Shown here piece by piece: positions 54,873 to 64,000 of a stretch of 64,000 nucleotides of DNA. The DNA is from Micrasema longulum. Taxonomy: Eukaryota; Arthropoda; Insecta; Trichoptera; Brachycentridae. A program made the translations under genes and the position numbers. Each line of letters opens with the position of its first letter. Position 1 is the first letter of the stretch. The notes under the pieces were generated by a model, which was given only the letters and a program-made list of their open reading frames with translations, made no database searches and was not told where the DNA came from. Location: positions 207,520-271,519 of the forward strand of contig JAGVSM010001309.1 in NCBI GenBank assembly GCA_022494885.1, given 5' to 3'.

Positions 54873-56570
54873 CATACGTGTACTATAACGTTTTGTGGAA
54901 TCTAATCAAAAAATATTTTTTTGTTTTTTTTTTCGCGTGTCGATTTTTAATCTGAATTAACACTAATGTTATGTCAGGTAAGGGCACACGATGACAAACT
55001 ATTTAAAAAAATGTATTTCGTGAAAAAGTTCCTGTATTTTAAGTTTTTTGACAAAATCAAAATACACTTATTCTTGGAAAATGAACTCAATAAATTTATT
55101 GGGGTTTGCAAAATAGACCGCGAAACATGTTTAAAAATTCAAAAAGTGGCAAATAAACTGGTAAAGTTTTTATGAGAATTCAACTTTTTAAAATTATATC
55201 TTCTATTTCTGGGATTCTTTAATACTTGATATTGTTTTATACTGAATAATTTAAACAATTTCACATTTTATCTTTTGTATTTATATAATCTACAAATATT
55301 ATACAATTATTTTAAATACAGTAAAACTCTCATTATCCGGGTTAGCGAATGCTAGATTTTATTTCTTTTGAAATAATACGGCAAATCAGAATCACACGTC
55401 ATCACATGTCCAGCAAAGTTGATTATACAATTAAATTCAAGTTAAAATTTAAACCTTTTTTTTATTTCGTAATAACGATCTGGTACTTTGCAATCCGAAT
55501 GACATGAGTTCGGAAAAACAAAGTTCTACTGTATTACTTTTGACACATAACCACGTTAAACACATGACCAGATTTTGGAATACACATATACTATAAAAGC
55601 CTATTATAAAGCATGAATATGAATTGATTTTGGACGAATTTATTTATTTAACAAACAAAAAGGTTTTTGTGCAAAGTTAAATAGTTATTTTGGCAATATA
55701 AATATTTATACGAACACCAGTTATGTTTGCGTTAGTATTCGGTACACATCAAAATATAACTAAACATTTTGGTACCGTTGAGTGACAAACGACGATACTA
55801 AACTCATTTGAGACTCATTCATAGAAACTTATTTAAAGGAGTGTAAAATGAGAAGTTTATAAATGTAAAAAAGTATTAATAATAAATGAGATCATTGCGC
55901 ATTTTCGTTATTCAATTCTATTGAATTTATGGTTGAGTTTTTAAACACTATTATGCTAAAGGCGAATGTGTACGACGCGTGATGCGTAAATGGTTGCATC
56001 AGTTATTGTTCTGTGACGCGCAGCATATTTTGCATCTGAAAATAAAATGGAAGATCTGTTTTAAACGACAAATTTGTAGACGAAGTCATTTAAATTTTGC
56101 CGAAAAAATTCAATCTTTTTTATGGTAAAATTGCATGCTTATAAATAAAAGCAGACACTACAGATTTTATTATTATTTTTCATTCTATAAAACATGTTAA
56201 ATAAGAAGAATAATATGCCTCGAGCCACTTTATTGATTTAAGAAAAAAAAGTATTATAAACCACTTTCACAAAACAATTCCTATCACCTATATTTTTATA
56301 TATCCTAGTTATCACAGTTACTTATAAAAGCTAATTTATAAGATTTTTATTCAATTATACCTACGCAACGTAAAGTCCTTTGCATTTTTCAGGGTGAAAA
56401 AATTAACACCAATCCATTGGAGTGGTACTTTAAATGAGCTTGTTTTGTGAGAGAACGCGTTATTTGAATGAATTTAGTTTTTTTTTTTTATTATTAATTA
56501 TTGATTTGTTTATAATTATCGTTTATTTCGTAATAAAAGTAATTTGTGATGCTCAATATCAGGTAGGGAT
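54873..56570. other. AT-rich DNA, no gene seen
   Basis: A 69-codon frame at 54966-55175 is Lys/Phe-rich and unassigned. A short CpG-containing patch (GTGTACGACGCGTGATGCGT) lies at about 55968. Nothing else was recognised. Confidence 0.35.
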
Positions 56571-56578
56571 ATTATTAA

Positions 56579-56866
56579 CTGAAGGCAGTGGTGGTCCCTG
56601 ATACTAACAGAGACGCCATCCGTCAGTTTGTCATCTCTGTGAAACTCGGAATTACGATAACGGTCTCATTTCTTGACAAATAGTTAGAACTTATTTGTTC
56701 CAGAGACAACTCTTACAAAGGACCAGAAATATATTATGTAATGCCAGAACCTTGGGAATGCTGTAAGAACCTCAAGTTAAAAAGGTTGCTGACTGCTTTC
56801 CTTGGTGAAATCAGTCACGGCAAGTCTGAAAGGTCGACGATGGCTAGTAGGTGGCCAACACATTAA
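56579..56866 (+). pseudogene. Coding-like remnant, family not recognised
   Basis: One frame from 56579 to the TAA at 56864-56866 is interrupted by a single TAG. It reads KAVVVPDTNRDAIRQFVISV, KLGITITVSFLDK (stop) LELICSRDNSYK, GPEIYYVMPEPWECCKNLKL and KRLLTAFLGEISHGKSERST then MASRWPTH. Composition and GC are protein-like and differ sharply from the flanks. I cannot assign it. A degraded exon, a retrogene piece or a transposon domain are all possible. Confidence 0.5.
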
Positions 56867-56869
56867 AAT

Positions 56870-57418
56870 TCTTGTTTGAGCTGATATATTTTGTTCTTTA
56901 ATTTTTAAAGTTTTATATTATTTTTCAAATTAAACCACATTAATATATTTTTAATAAAATGTGTTCTGTATAGTGAAATAATGTATTTTTGGACTGTTTT
57001 AGAACAGGGTTACTACCCTAATTTGAAACGTTATAGCTTTATGCATGTATGTACATATAATGAGATAAAAATTTATTCATTAATTAAATGTAAATATCAT
57101 TAGACGCCTTTTACCTTAACGTGTTTTATTCTATATGTATATAATTTTAACGGAGTTTATTTAGATAAATAAATTAATCATGTAATCCAAGTAAATGAAG
57201 CAAATCAACCAAACCAGTATCCAACCACCATAATGATAGCATGTTAAGACTACACTACATAAATAATTTTGTTATTTACATAAAACCTAAAATATCTTAT
57301 TAAATTGATATGATTAAAATAACAAAGAAACATTTGACCCTTTTTTGACACTTCTTGATTTTTTCCTTTCGTACCTAAGAGCGCAGCCACAGTGGCAAGC
57401 GTATTGCGGCGCCGGAAG
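56870..57418. other. AT-rich DNA with a GC-rich end at the Transib target
   Basis: The last 50 bp (GAGCGCAGCCACAGTGGCAA, TATTGCGGCGCCGGAAG) are GC-rich, in line with the known Transib preference for GC-rich target sites. Confidence 0.4.
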
Positions 57419-57423
57419 CGGCG
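57419..57423. repeat. Transib 5' target-site duplication, CGGCG
   Basis: CGGCG directly before the left CACAGTG terminus. It is identical to 61607-61611. A 5-bp GC-rich duplication is characteristic of Transib. Confidence 0.93.
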
Positions 57424-57462
57424 CACAGTGTTTTGACCCATACAAGCTACAAGATAAAAAGT
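57424..57462 (+). repeat. Transib left terminal inverted repeat, RSS-like
   Basis: Heptamer CACAGTG (57424-57430), 23-bp spacer, then ATAAAAAGT at 57454-57462, which matches 6 of 9 positions of the RSS nonamer ACAAAAACC. Confidence 0.9.
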
Positions 57463-57687
57463 CACTTTTGAATTCTTAAACGATGACGTCATGGGGGCAT
57501 TACCAGATAGTTAGTTTGACGATTGTAAGCCTAATTGGGGTGATTAATGCTTAGGGTGATTCATAGCAGAATATGAAAGTCGGATAATTGGTTTTTGAAA
57601 GCCTAATTACATTTATTTGCATTTTGGCGTCCGACGTGTAAAGGTTGTTTATCAAGTTTAAAGTGTTTTATTTCGATTCAAAAAAAA

Positions 57688-60038
57688 ATGGAAGCTATTT
57701 TGGAAGGTATGTTGTATGTTTTTTTTTCTAATATTTTAATGTATTTCATTTAGGTATTTAAAAAAATAATAATTTAACTTATGTATTTTTTAGTAGTTAA
57801 AAAAATATCAATTTCTTACTTCTCGAGAATTTATCTCGGAGAGTATATCAAAGTAGCAAAATATTTTTTTTATTTTTCAATAGACCAATTTATTGTTAAT
57901 TCATTACAGTTTCGATATTTTACCGCACGAAGTTGCATCTATCTTATTTTGTTATTTTACAGGTACCAGATACGAGATTTCCAGGCAAGAATTGTACGTG
58001 ATGTGGAAGAGTTTGACAAAGAAAGAAAGGCTTCAAGGAATGTTAAATAATATTGTTAGTAAATTTGAAGTCAGTGAACTTGGTGCAAGTGGTGAAAAAC
58101 TGTTAAAAAATCAAATTAAGCTTATTTGTTTAAATATAAACAGAAAATGGACCGAATCTGGCTGTAAACTAGATAGATTTGTTAAAAAAAATTTTGAGTG
58201 GCTTAACGGTAGTGAAAATATTTTGATATGTGAAAACTTTCGACAAAGTCCTTCAGTAGACATGAATGAACCATCTACGTCTACTGGAAGGCCCGCAAAG
58301 GATTTTGGGGCATGCAGTGATCAGTGCAAAAGGACAAAAGTGCGTGATTTAGTGAGTACGAAGACATCTAAAGAACTTTCGTTTGCCACGCAGGTATCTA
58401 TTCGAGCATCAGGAAAACGCACAGTTGCCGATCTCCTAAAGAAAATTTTGAAAGCTACTCCCAATGAAGTAGCAAAATACGTAGGGAACGTCAACAAGTA
58501 AACAAACAGCGGGCATTGACAATTGAGGAAGCGCTAAGTTTATCCGTTGACTGTAAATTATCTTCGCATTCCTACAAAGTTATGCGTAAAAATGCCAGAA
58601 AAACCGGCCACAACATATATCCGGCATTTTATAGTTTAAGAAAAGCAAAAGAAGCATGTTGCCCGAGCGAAGAATTTGTTAAAATAACGGAAACTAGTGC
58701 AGAAATCCAGCTACAAGCAATTTTAAATCATACGGTGGAACGATTGCTAAATGTACAATCAGAAGTCTTAAAAGAAAGAGTTCCTTCAGGTTCTGTACTG
58801 ACTCTTATATGCAAGTGGGGTGGAGATGGAAGCTCGGGACAGTAATTATAAACAGAAATTTCACACAGAGCATGCAACAGATGAATTCTTATTTATTATG
58901 TCATTTGTTCCAATACAACTTAGGCTTAATGATGACCCTAATATAGTAATTTGGCAAAATTTAAGCCCTTCCTCAACCTCTTATTGTCGTCCTATTAAAT
59001 TTATTTTCGCCAAAGAAACTGATATTCTTACTAAGTCTGAAATCGAAAAACTTCAAGATGCAATTGAAAAACTTGAAAATTTTAATGTTAATATTGGAGG
59101 TGTAGTGTTGTCCATAAAATTCAAAATGCTTTTAACAATGGTAGATGGCAAAATTTGCAACGTTTTGGCTGAAAATAAGTCAACCATGTCCTGTTATATT
59201 TGTGGCGCCAAACCCAGTGAAATGAACTCTATTAGTATTAATAGAGTTTCTCGACAAGAATTTTATTCCTTTGGCTTATCTACATTACATGCTTGGATAA
59301 AAATTTTTGAATGCTTTTTGCATATTGCTTATCGAATTCAACTCAAATGCTGGCAAGTCAAAGGAGAAGAAAATAAAATCATTTTAAACAACAGAAAAAA
59401 AAAAATTACAGGAACTTTTTAAAGCTGAAATGGGATTAATTGTAGATAAGCCAAAGCCTGGGTTTGGCAACTCAAATGACGGTAATACGGCAAGGCGGTT
59501 TTTCCAACAGCACAAAAAGAGCGCAGAAATAACGGGTATAGATGCAGGGTTGATTAATAGATTTCACGTAATTTTATGTACATTAGCTTCAGGACATAAT
59601 ATAAATTTAGAAAAATTTGAACATTATGTGCGTGTGACCAAAGAGCAATATCTTAACCTTTATGGGTGGTACACAATGCCACCAACTGTTCATAAAATAT
59701 TACATCATTCAGTTGATGTTATTCGATCTTGTATTGTACCGATAGGTCAGCTCTCTGAAGAAGCTCAAGAGGCGCGTAATAAAGATTGTCGACGATTCAG
59801 GCAACTACATACCCGAAAATGCGATCGATCATCCACAAACAGAGATTTATTGACCATGTTATTAATAACATCGGATCCTTTAATAAATCGTTTTAGAGAG
59901 GTTCCGAAAAAAAAAATTGGCTCACTTCCTTCTGAAGTGCTAAATTTAATTGTTTCTTTCTCTTCAGAGATAAGGACACAAAACTTGCATCCTAATTATT
60001 CCGAAGACTCATCTGAATATGACTCAGATACGATCTAA
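57688..60038 (+). pseudogene. RAG1-like Transib transposase, three frameshifts
   Basis: Start ATG at 57688 (MEAILEG). An inferred intron 57707-57962 (G|GTATGT ... TTTTACAG|G) joins in frame to TRYEISRQELYVMWKSL. Single-base shifts then occur near 58480, near 58840 and in an 11-A run at about 59394-59404; otherwise the frame is free of stops to TAA at 60036-60038. Family landmarks: KWGGDGSSG with putative first catalytic Asp at 58825-58827; MVDGK with second Asp at 59144-59146; CYIC at 59192-59203; HKILHH at 59691-59708; and EAQEARNKDCRRFR with the putative catalytic Glu at 59769-59771. The Asp-to-YIC spacing (19 residues), HKxLxH and ExxNK...RRFR all match the RAG1 core. The uncorrected frame cannot make an active protein unless the shifts are assembly errors. 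Confidence 0.93.
57707..57962 (+). other. Inferred intron in the Transib transposase gene
   Basis: Donor GAAG|GTATGT and acceptor TTATTTTACAG|GT. Removing 256 bp joins ATGGAAGCTATTTTGGAAG to the main frame. Without splicing, the main frame has no comparable start near the conserved N-terminus. Confidence 0.65.
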
Positions 60039-60840
60039 GTTTTTCTTTAGACTCTTTTGGGTTTATTTTATTTATTTATTTACTATGCTAATACTTACTC
60101 CGATTATTTATTTTTATGTAACTTCTTCTTTGGGGTACTAGTTTTTGACATAAAAAATTACTCATTTAATGTGCATATATTATTGTATTGTAGAAGTTTT
60201 AGTAAAAGTAATAATTATTTTATCGATTTTTGTGTACTGCTTTATTGTCTTGGAAATTTGTTGATTTAATGCTATTTGTACTTTTTGACCAAACGTAAAT
60301 TGTTCGTTGTTAATCTGTGTAATTTATAATGTTTTTTTGAAATTCACTAATACCAATTTTATTTAGGCGATAATATTATTTTGTCAAATTTTATGCATTT
60401 TATTTTCTTGTAAAAAAGTTAATTACATGCTGTTTGTACTTTTAACTTAACCTTAATTATTCATATTAATTTGTATTTTATAATGTTTTGACTCTAAAAT
60501 TTACTAATATCCATTTAAAGGAAATAATATTCTTTTGTCAATTTTTGCATATTTTATTTTCTTTGAACTCTGTTCATTGTATACTATTTGTACTTTCTTG
60601 TTAATGCCTAAGTTATTCCTATTAATGTGTTTTTTATTAGCATGCCATTTACTTTTTCATTGAATTATATAAATATTAAAATTAAGTTATAATTACTTTG
60701 CTGAATTTCGTACTTTGTTTTCTCTCGTATGTTGATTTTATTTTGTATTCTGATTGCACTTTCCCCTTATGACGCTCTTTTTATATTTCTCAAAATACAT
60801 ATATTTGAAAATTACTTAAAACAAATGTTTTATTTAAAGA
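60039..60840 (+). other. Transib 3' noncoding region
   Basis: AT-rich, with a loosely repeated TACTTTT / TTATTTT pattern roughly every 120-180 bp (TTTGTACTTTT at about 60274 and 60434, TTTGTACTTTC at about 60586). This may be an old internal duplication. Confidence 0.4.
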
Positions 60841-60843
60841 CCT

Positions 60844-61160
60844 TCAAGTTTTATCATCATCATACCATATCCGCTCCCTATGTGGAGCATATGGATTCCA
60901 TAATCTGCCTCCGGCCAATCGATCGACCTCCCGTACATCCTCCCAAGTCAAGTCCACATACCGCAACTCTGACGCAAACTGTCGACAAATTGTCAACAGT
61001 GGACGACCAGGACGCCGAGAACCTGATGCTTTGTAACATAGACAAGCATGGTTAAAGCTCTCAGAAGGCATAGGTAGTATATGGCCTTGCCAGCCAAAAC
61101 GCCTTCGCTGGATGACAGTAGATACCAAGGGTTGCTGTGTCCGTTGCCTCACTTCTGTGT
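60844..61160 (-). pseudogene. LINE C-terminal fragment nested in Transib
   Basis: A stop-free minus-strand frame with RRRFGWQGHILPMPSE, GSRRPGRPLLTICRQ, ELRYVDLTWEDVREVDRLAG and a WNPYAPHRERIWYDDD end. The 'RRxxWxGHxxRM', 'GRPxxxW', 'LTWEDVxxxxxDRxxW' order is the C-terminus of an endonuclease/RT LINE, and ATGATGATGATAAAA is its probable 3' tail. It inserted into or was captured by the Transib 3' region, in the opposite orientation. Confidence 0.85.
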
Positions 61161-61567
61161 TCCTTACAATGTCAAACTTTTAAATTTATTTAAACCCTTT
61201 AAGTTTTCGCGTTTAACATAATAAAATCAGCTGTAAAATGGATATTCTGACAAAACAAGTGAAGGCAGATTAGTTCTCTCGGGTGAAATCTTTATTTTAT
61301 GCCTAAGTATCTAATATAATTTTTAATGATTTATTTTATAGGTTGACCGATTTATCAGTCAATAGAATTAAAGTAATAATTTCAATTATTTATGATCATT
61401 AAATACATTATTGGATGCAGATATCAATTTTCAGAAAATTTATTTCGTTTATTAAATAACAAAATGTGACATATTTTTTATAAAACGAATTATTATTACA
61501 TATTTACTAAAAAAAAACTCTTTTTAGGATTAAGTGAATCGCATACATGAGTTAAAAGTACATTCAG

Positions 61568-61606
61568 AATTTTTAGTTTCTAGCTTGTATGAAACGAAAC
61601 ACTGTG
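61568..61606 (-). repeat. Transib right terminal inverted repeat, RSS-like
   Basis: Read inward from 61606: CACAGTG, 23-bp spacer, then CTAAAAATT (61576-61568), 5 of 9 with the RSS nonamer. It shares CATACAAGCTA with the left end. Confidence 0.9.
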
Positions 61607-61611
61607 CGGCG
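61607..61611. repeat. Transib 3' target-site duplication, CGGCG
   Basis: CGGCG immediately after the right CACTGTG terminus, identical to 57419-57423. Confidence 0.93.
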
Positions 61612-61678
61612 CGGGCCTGGTGCCCGAGCGCAGACGCCGCGCGCGATTCAAGGTCTGACCACGTGGTTTGCTGGGAAG

Positions 61679-62151
61679 TCAAACCAGGAGCTCAATCACA
61701 GATGGCTATCGACATGCTAAAAAACGTGCTAAGTATTTGAGCGATCACCACGAACAATCATGAACACGCTGAAGTTAAAGCGGTCGCGTTGCAAAACGAA
61801 ATTCAACTTCGGTCAGTTCAAGAGGATTGGTTGAATCTCGCACACGCCTTCTTTCAATTTTTCTCGATGCATTTAGCCGGCGGTCGGCAAGCCAAATGTT
61901 AAGAAAAGCAGTCGCCATAGTAATTGTTTGTAACTTGAAAACGAAATAACAAACCGGCACGAGATTACACGCGTGTTGACTTTTTTGATTTGACGTTTGA
62001 CCACGGACTACGGATACGGAACTTATCTATGGCGTTTTGCAACGCGACCGCTTTAACTTCAGCGTGTTCAGGATTGTTCGTGGTGATCGCTCAAATACTT
62101 AGCACGTTTTTTAGCATGTCGATAGCCATCTGTGATTGAGCTCCAGTTTGA
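61679..62151 (-). mobile_element. Long inverted-repeat element with Harbinger-like stub
   Basis: Arms of about 120 bp (61679-61798 and 62033-62151) are about 97% identical in inverted orientation and enclose 234 bp. The enclosed minus strand has ATG at 61918-61916 and about 40 codons ending exactly at the left arm: MATAFLNIWLADRRLN, then RKIERRRVRDSTNPLELTEV. The RRRVRDxxNPLxL pattern resembles the N-terminus of PIF/Harbinger (HARBI1-type) nucleases. The simplest reading is a deletion derivative that kept both ends and the first part of the transposase. No clear target duplication was found, so the superfamily call is tentative. Confidence 0.7.
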
Positions 62152-62154
62152 TCT

Positions 62155-62500
62155 TGACGCGTGCGACACGACGTTTCGTGCTACTCGTGTAGATTTGCAA
62201 ACAAGCGGTGTTGTGTGGTACGAGTATATAAAGTACCAACTAAGAAGAAAGTCAAGTATAAAACTAGACTACATCCAAAGCTCATGTAAGGGATACAGAG
62301 CAATCTCCCGGGCTCAGGTTTTGAGTGAATTTACTGATATAAGTACGTTCCTGATTGGCCCACTACGAGTATAGAGTATCCCTACTGATCCAACACTTAA
62401 AATAAATTAAAAACTTACATAAAAGCAGAAAAATTCACTTTAAAAAATATAAAAAAATTAGCGTTCTTATAATCAACCCAAATATTTCAAATTTTGGTGG
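62155..62500. other. Flank with TATA-like site, no gene recognised
   Basis: GTACGAGTATATAAAGTACC at about 62218-62237 contains a TATA-like element, and the segment is GC-richer than average. An 80-codon plus-strand frame at 62132-62374 overlaps the transposon arm and is not recognisable. Confidence 0.3.
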
Positions 62501-62504
62501 CTAT

Positions 62505-62628
62505 TTTCAACGAGTTGTAAATAACTCACTGTTAGAAAATGGAAATCAAGTTGGGGTAGAGTGGGGTTTGAACCTCGGACCTTTGATCCGTGAGTCCGCA
62601 ACACTAGTCACGGGACCACAACCCGAAA
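62505..62628 (-). repeat. tRNA-derived SINE, family 2
   Basis: GCTATTTTCAACGAGTTGTA (tail), GGTAGAGTGGGGTTTGAACC (minus-strand B box), CTAGTCACGGGACCACAAC (A box). Confidence 0.88.
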
Positions 62629-63280
62629 TAAAGTGATTTGACTTCCCCGCAAAACCTGATTTTCATATCGCGCCCTGGCCCGCGCCGCACCGCAAACGCT
62701 CGCTACCAAGCCAGGTACTAAAAATATTATTGTTTTTAAGACCTTTAGGTCATATTTTTTTCAGCCATGTTAATAATACATCAGCTAGCGGATCAGTTAA
62801 ACTGATGCCTATTTATATACATGAATCTTTTTAGTTATGTTTGAAGCACTAACATTGTGGTTATATAATAAAATAAATACAAAACAACATTGTTTTTAAC
62901 TTTGGATTCAAAGTTCTCAAGGGTAAAAGTAAAATATTAAAATTATACAACTTTAAAATCTATGAAGAAATTAAAAGTGATTCGTAATAAGAAAAAACAT
63001 TAATTGACCAAATAAATATTATTTTCTCTAGTCCATTTCTGTCTAGTTTTAAAGATCGTACCCATCTCACTTTATACTTTCCATCTTTAGAAGAACAACA
63101 TGATAAAAAGACTCGACTTATTTGCTTCATATGTTTGATGTAATATTTTGTAATCACTTTAAAATAAATACGATATAATTTGTTGGTTAATTATATCTTG
63201 ATATAGAAGCTTGTGTAGCTTTGAAAGCGGTCGGTAGGAAAAATAAAAAATAAGTAGTTAAACACAAAGTTGTTTTATAT
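62629..63280. other. Intergenic DNA, no gene seen
   Basis: A short GC-rich patch (ATCGCGCCCTGGCCCGCGCC, at about 62666) stands out. The rest is AT-rich. Confidence 0.35.
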
Positions 63281-63333
63281 TGAATTTATTACGATGTCTA
63301 TTTGCTTTTAAATGCTGGCAGTGTCTGAACTAA

Positions 63334-63343
63334 TTTATTTATT
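63334..63343 (-). terminator. Candidate poly(A) signals for the GPCR exon
   Basis: Two overlapping minus-strand AATAAA hexamers 20-30 bp past the stop codon. A further one is at 63285-63290. Confidence 0.55.
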
Positions 63344-63363
63344 GTTCAGTTTAGAAAATAATT

Positions 63364-63625
63364 TCAAGAACTGGGGTCGTGAGGAATTTTGATTGATTTG
63401 TTTTCACTGGAACAAGTATAAATGGATTTCGTACCAAGTCGTTTCCTGATGAGTCGATATACCTTCCTTTTCATGACTAATATAACGAATATAGGGATGC
63501 CTTGAAGAACATTAATGGCGTCAGCGACGTACCACAGTTCATACGGCTGGTTGAATAAGGAGGAAATAATCTCCGTGACCCATGAAACTCCCATCACAAT
63601 AAAAAGCTTCATGTTCATTGCATAC
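63364..63625 (-). CDS. Methuselah-like GPCR, last exon
   Basis: Minus-strand acceptor TTCTTTCAG at 63626 upward. The first base completes a codon, then 86 codons and TGA (63366-63364). YAMNMKLFIVMGVSWVTEII covers the end of the third cytoplasmic loop and membrane helix 6. PYELWYVADAINVLQGIPIF and VILVMKRKVYRLIRKR are helix 7 and the start of the cytoplasmic tail. The 'KLFxxMGxxWxxEIIS' and 'WYxxDxxNxLQGxxIFxIxVxKRK' motifs are diagnostic of Methuselah/Mthl receptors (secretin-like GPCRs of arthropods). The tail is short (SIYTCSSENKSIK...HDPSS). Earlier exons (ectodomain, helices 1-5) lie beyond the right edge. Confidence 0.9.
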
Positions 63626-64000
63626 CTGAAAGAATATATAAACATATTTTATAAATGAGTAATGTATATTTCGCACCCCAAGAAGCGCACTGTCGTTAGT
63701 CTGAATATGTTTTTTTTCCTCTTTCTTAGGAGAACATTCGCGAATCAATACAAATTGTTTTGAACGAGATGTAACCACACACATCTGTATTCTTTGAAAC
63801 AATCTGATTGGGATCCACCAAAAACGACTGTTGATTGTTATGTACCAAAAATAAGTATCGGACAATTTTTGGTAGCACATGCATGATCGTTGAATTTACC
63901 CCTGTCGTGGTATCCTGAATCTTCTCTACCCCCTAGAAAGTGATGAATATAGGGATTTTTGTTTTTTGTGTGCGTTAACCCTTTGCTTCACATATGACCA
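63626..64000 (-). other. Intron upstream of the GPCR last exon
   Basis: No earlier receptor exon was recognised. A 113-codon minus-strand frame running through the acceptor is intron read-through. Confidence 0.4.

Larger units (their letters stand above)
57424..61606 (+). mobile_element. Transib DNA transposon, 4183 bp, terminally complete
   Basis: The termini match in 31 of the first 39 bases and both begin CACAGTGTTT, with identical 5-bp CGGCG duplications on either side. Between them lie about 260 bp of 5' leader, a RAG1-like transposase frame (57688-60038) and about 1.57 kb of 3' noncoding DNA that contains a LINE fragment. Transib elements are the recognised relatives of the transposon that gave rise to the RAG1 core and V(D)J recombination signals. 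Intact ends and duplications but a broken transposase mean that the copy could only be mobilised in trans. Confidence 0.95.

Noticed and set aside
57390..57405. CCACAGTGG just outside the Transib as an alternative terminus
   Set aside because: The inverted terminal match and the CGGCG duplication place the end at 57424. The outer CACAGTG has no partner.
57250..57492. 80-codon minus-strand frame
   Set aside because: It spans the junction of flanking DNA and the Transib terminus, so it cannot be an ancestral gene.
63539..63880. 113-codon minus-strand frame overlapping the GPCR exon
   Set aside because: It runs through the splice acceptor in another frame than the receptor and has no recognisable motif. 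It is intron read-through.
1..64000. CRISPR arrays, operons, bacterial regulatory sites
   Set aside because: The DNA is eukaryotic (GT-AG introns, SINEs, LINEs). No such structures are present.

Overview
The window is eukaryotic, AT-rich and intron-bearing, and the gene content points to an insect. It holds an SLC9B/NHA-type sodium/proton antiporter spread over 32 kb and the last exon of a Methuselah-like GPCR, a receptor family expanded in insects. Several tRNA-derived SINE families, LINE tails and DNA transposons fill the rest. The order cannot be fixed from the sequence alone. Coding exons are a small fraction of the DNA, so the source genome is probably large and repeat-rich.

Layout. 1-15.4 kb: no host exon found; a 39-bp minisatellite (3.8-4.4 kb), LINE remnants (5.7-6.2 and 7.8-9.6 kb), SINEs, and a foldback repeat carrying a hammerhead-like motif (11.4-11.9 kb). 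15.4-47.5 kb: a complete NHA coding sequence on the + strand, 12 coding exons whose splice phases all join, encoding 659 residues with the Asp-Asp ion-binding pair in exon 7. Its introns are packed with SINEs (often in opposed pairs), LINE fragments and MITEs. 47.5-53 kb: AT-rich and mostly empty. 53.96-54.11 kb: a probable minus-strand terminal exon. 57.42-61.61 kb: a terminally intact Transib DNA transposon. 61.68-62.15 kb: a long inverted-repeat element with a Harbinger-like coding stub. 63.36-63.63 kb: last exon of a Methuselah-like GPCR on the minus strand.

The most striking system is the Transib element. It has perfect 5-bp CGGCG target duplications. Both ends start with CACAGTG, the heptamer of V(D)J recombination signals, and carry an A-rich nonamer-like block after a 23-bp spacer. 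The transposase is recognisably RAG1-like, with the putative catalytic D, D and E, a CxxC and the HKxLxH zinc ligands, but three single-base frameshifts break its reading frame. A 5' intron is inferred. A second thread is a short motif seen in six places, in which the CUGANGA and GAAAC boxes of a hammerhead flank a stem whose sequence differs between copies but still pairs. A third is the minus-strand terminal exon at 54 kb, whose splice phase would fit a cryptic donor inside the GPCR exon 9 kb away.

The two host loci appear to be unrelated neighbours transcribed toward each other. The remaining features are repeats that inserted around and inside them.
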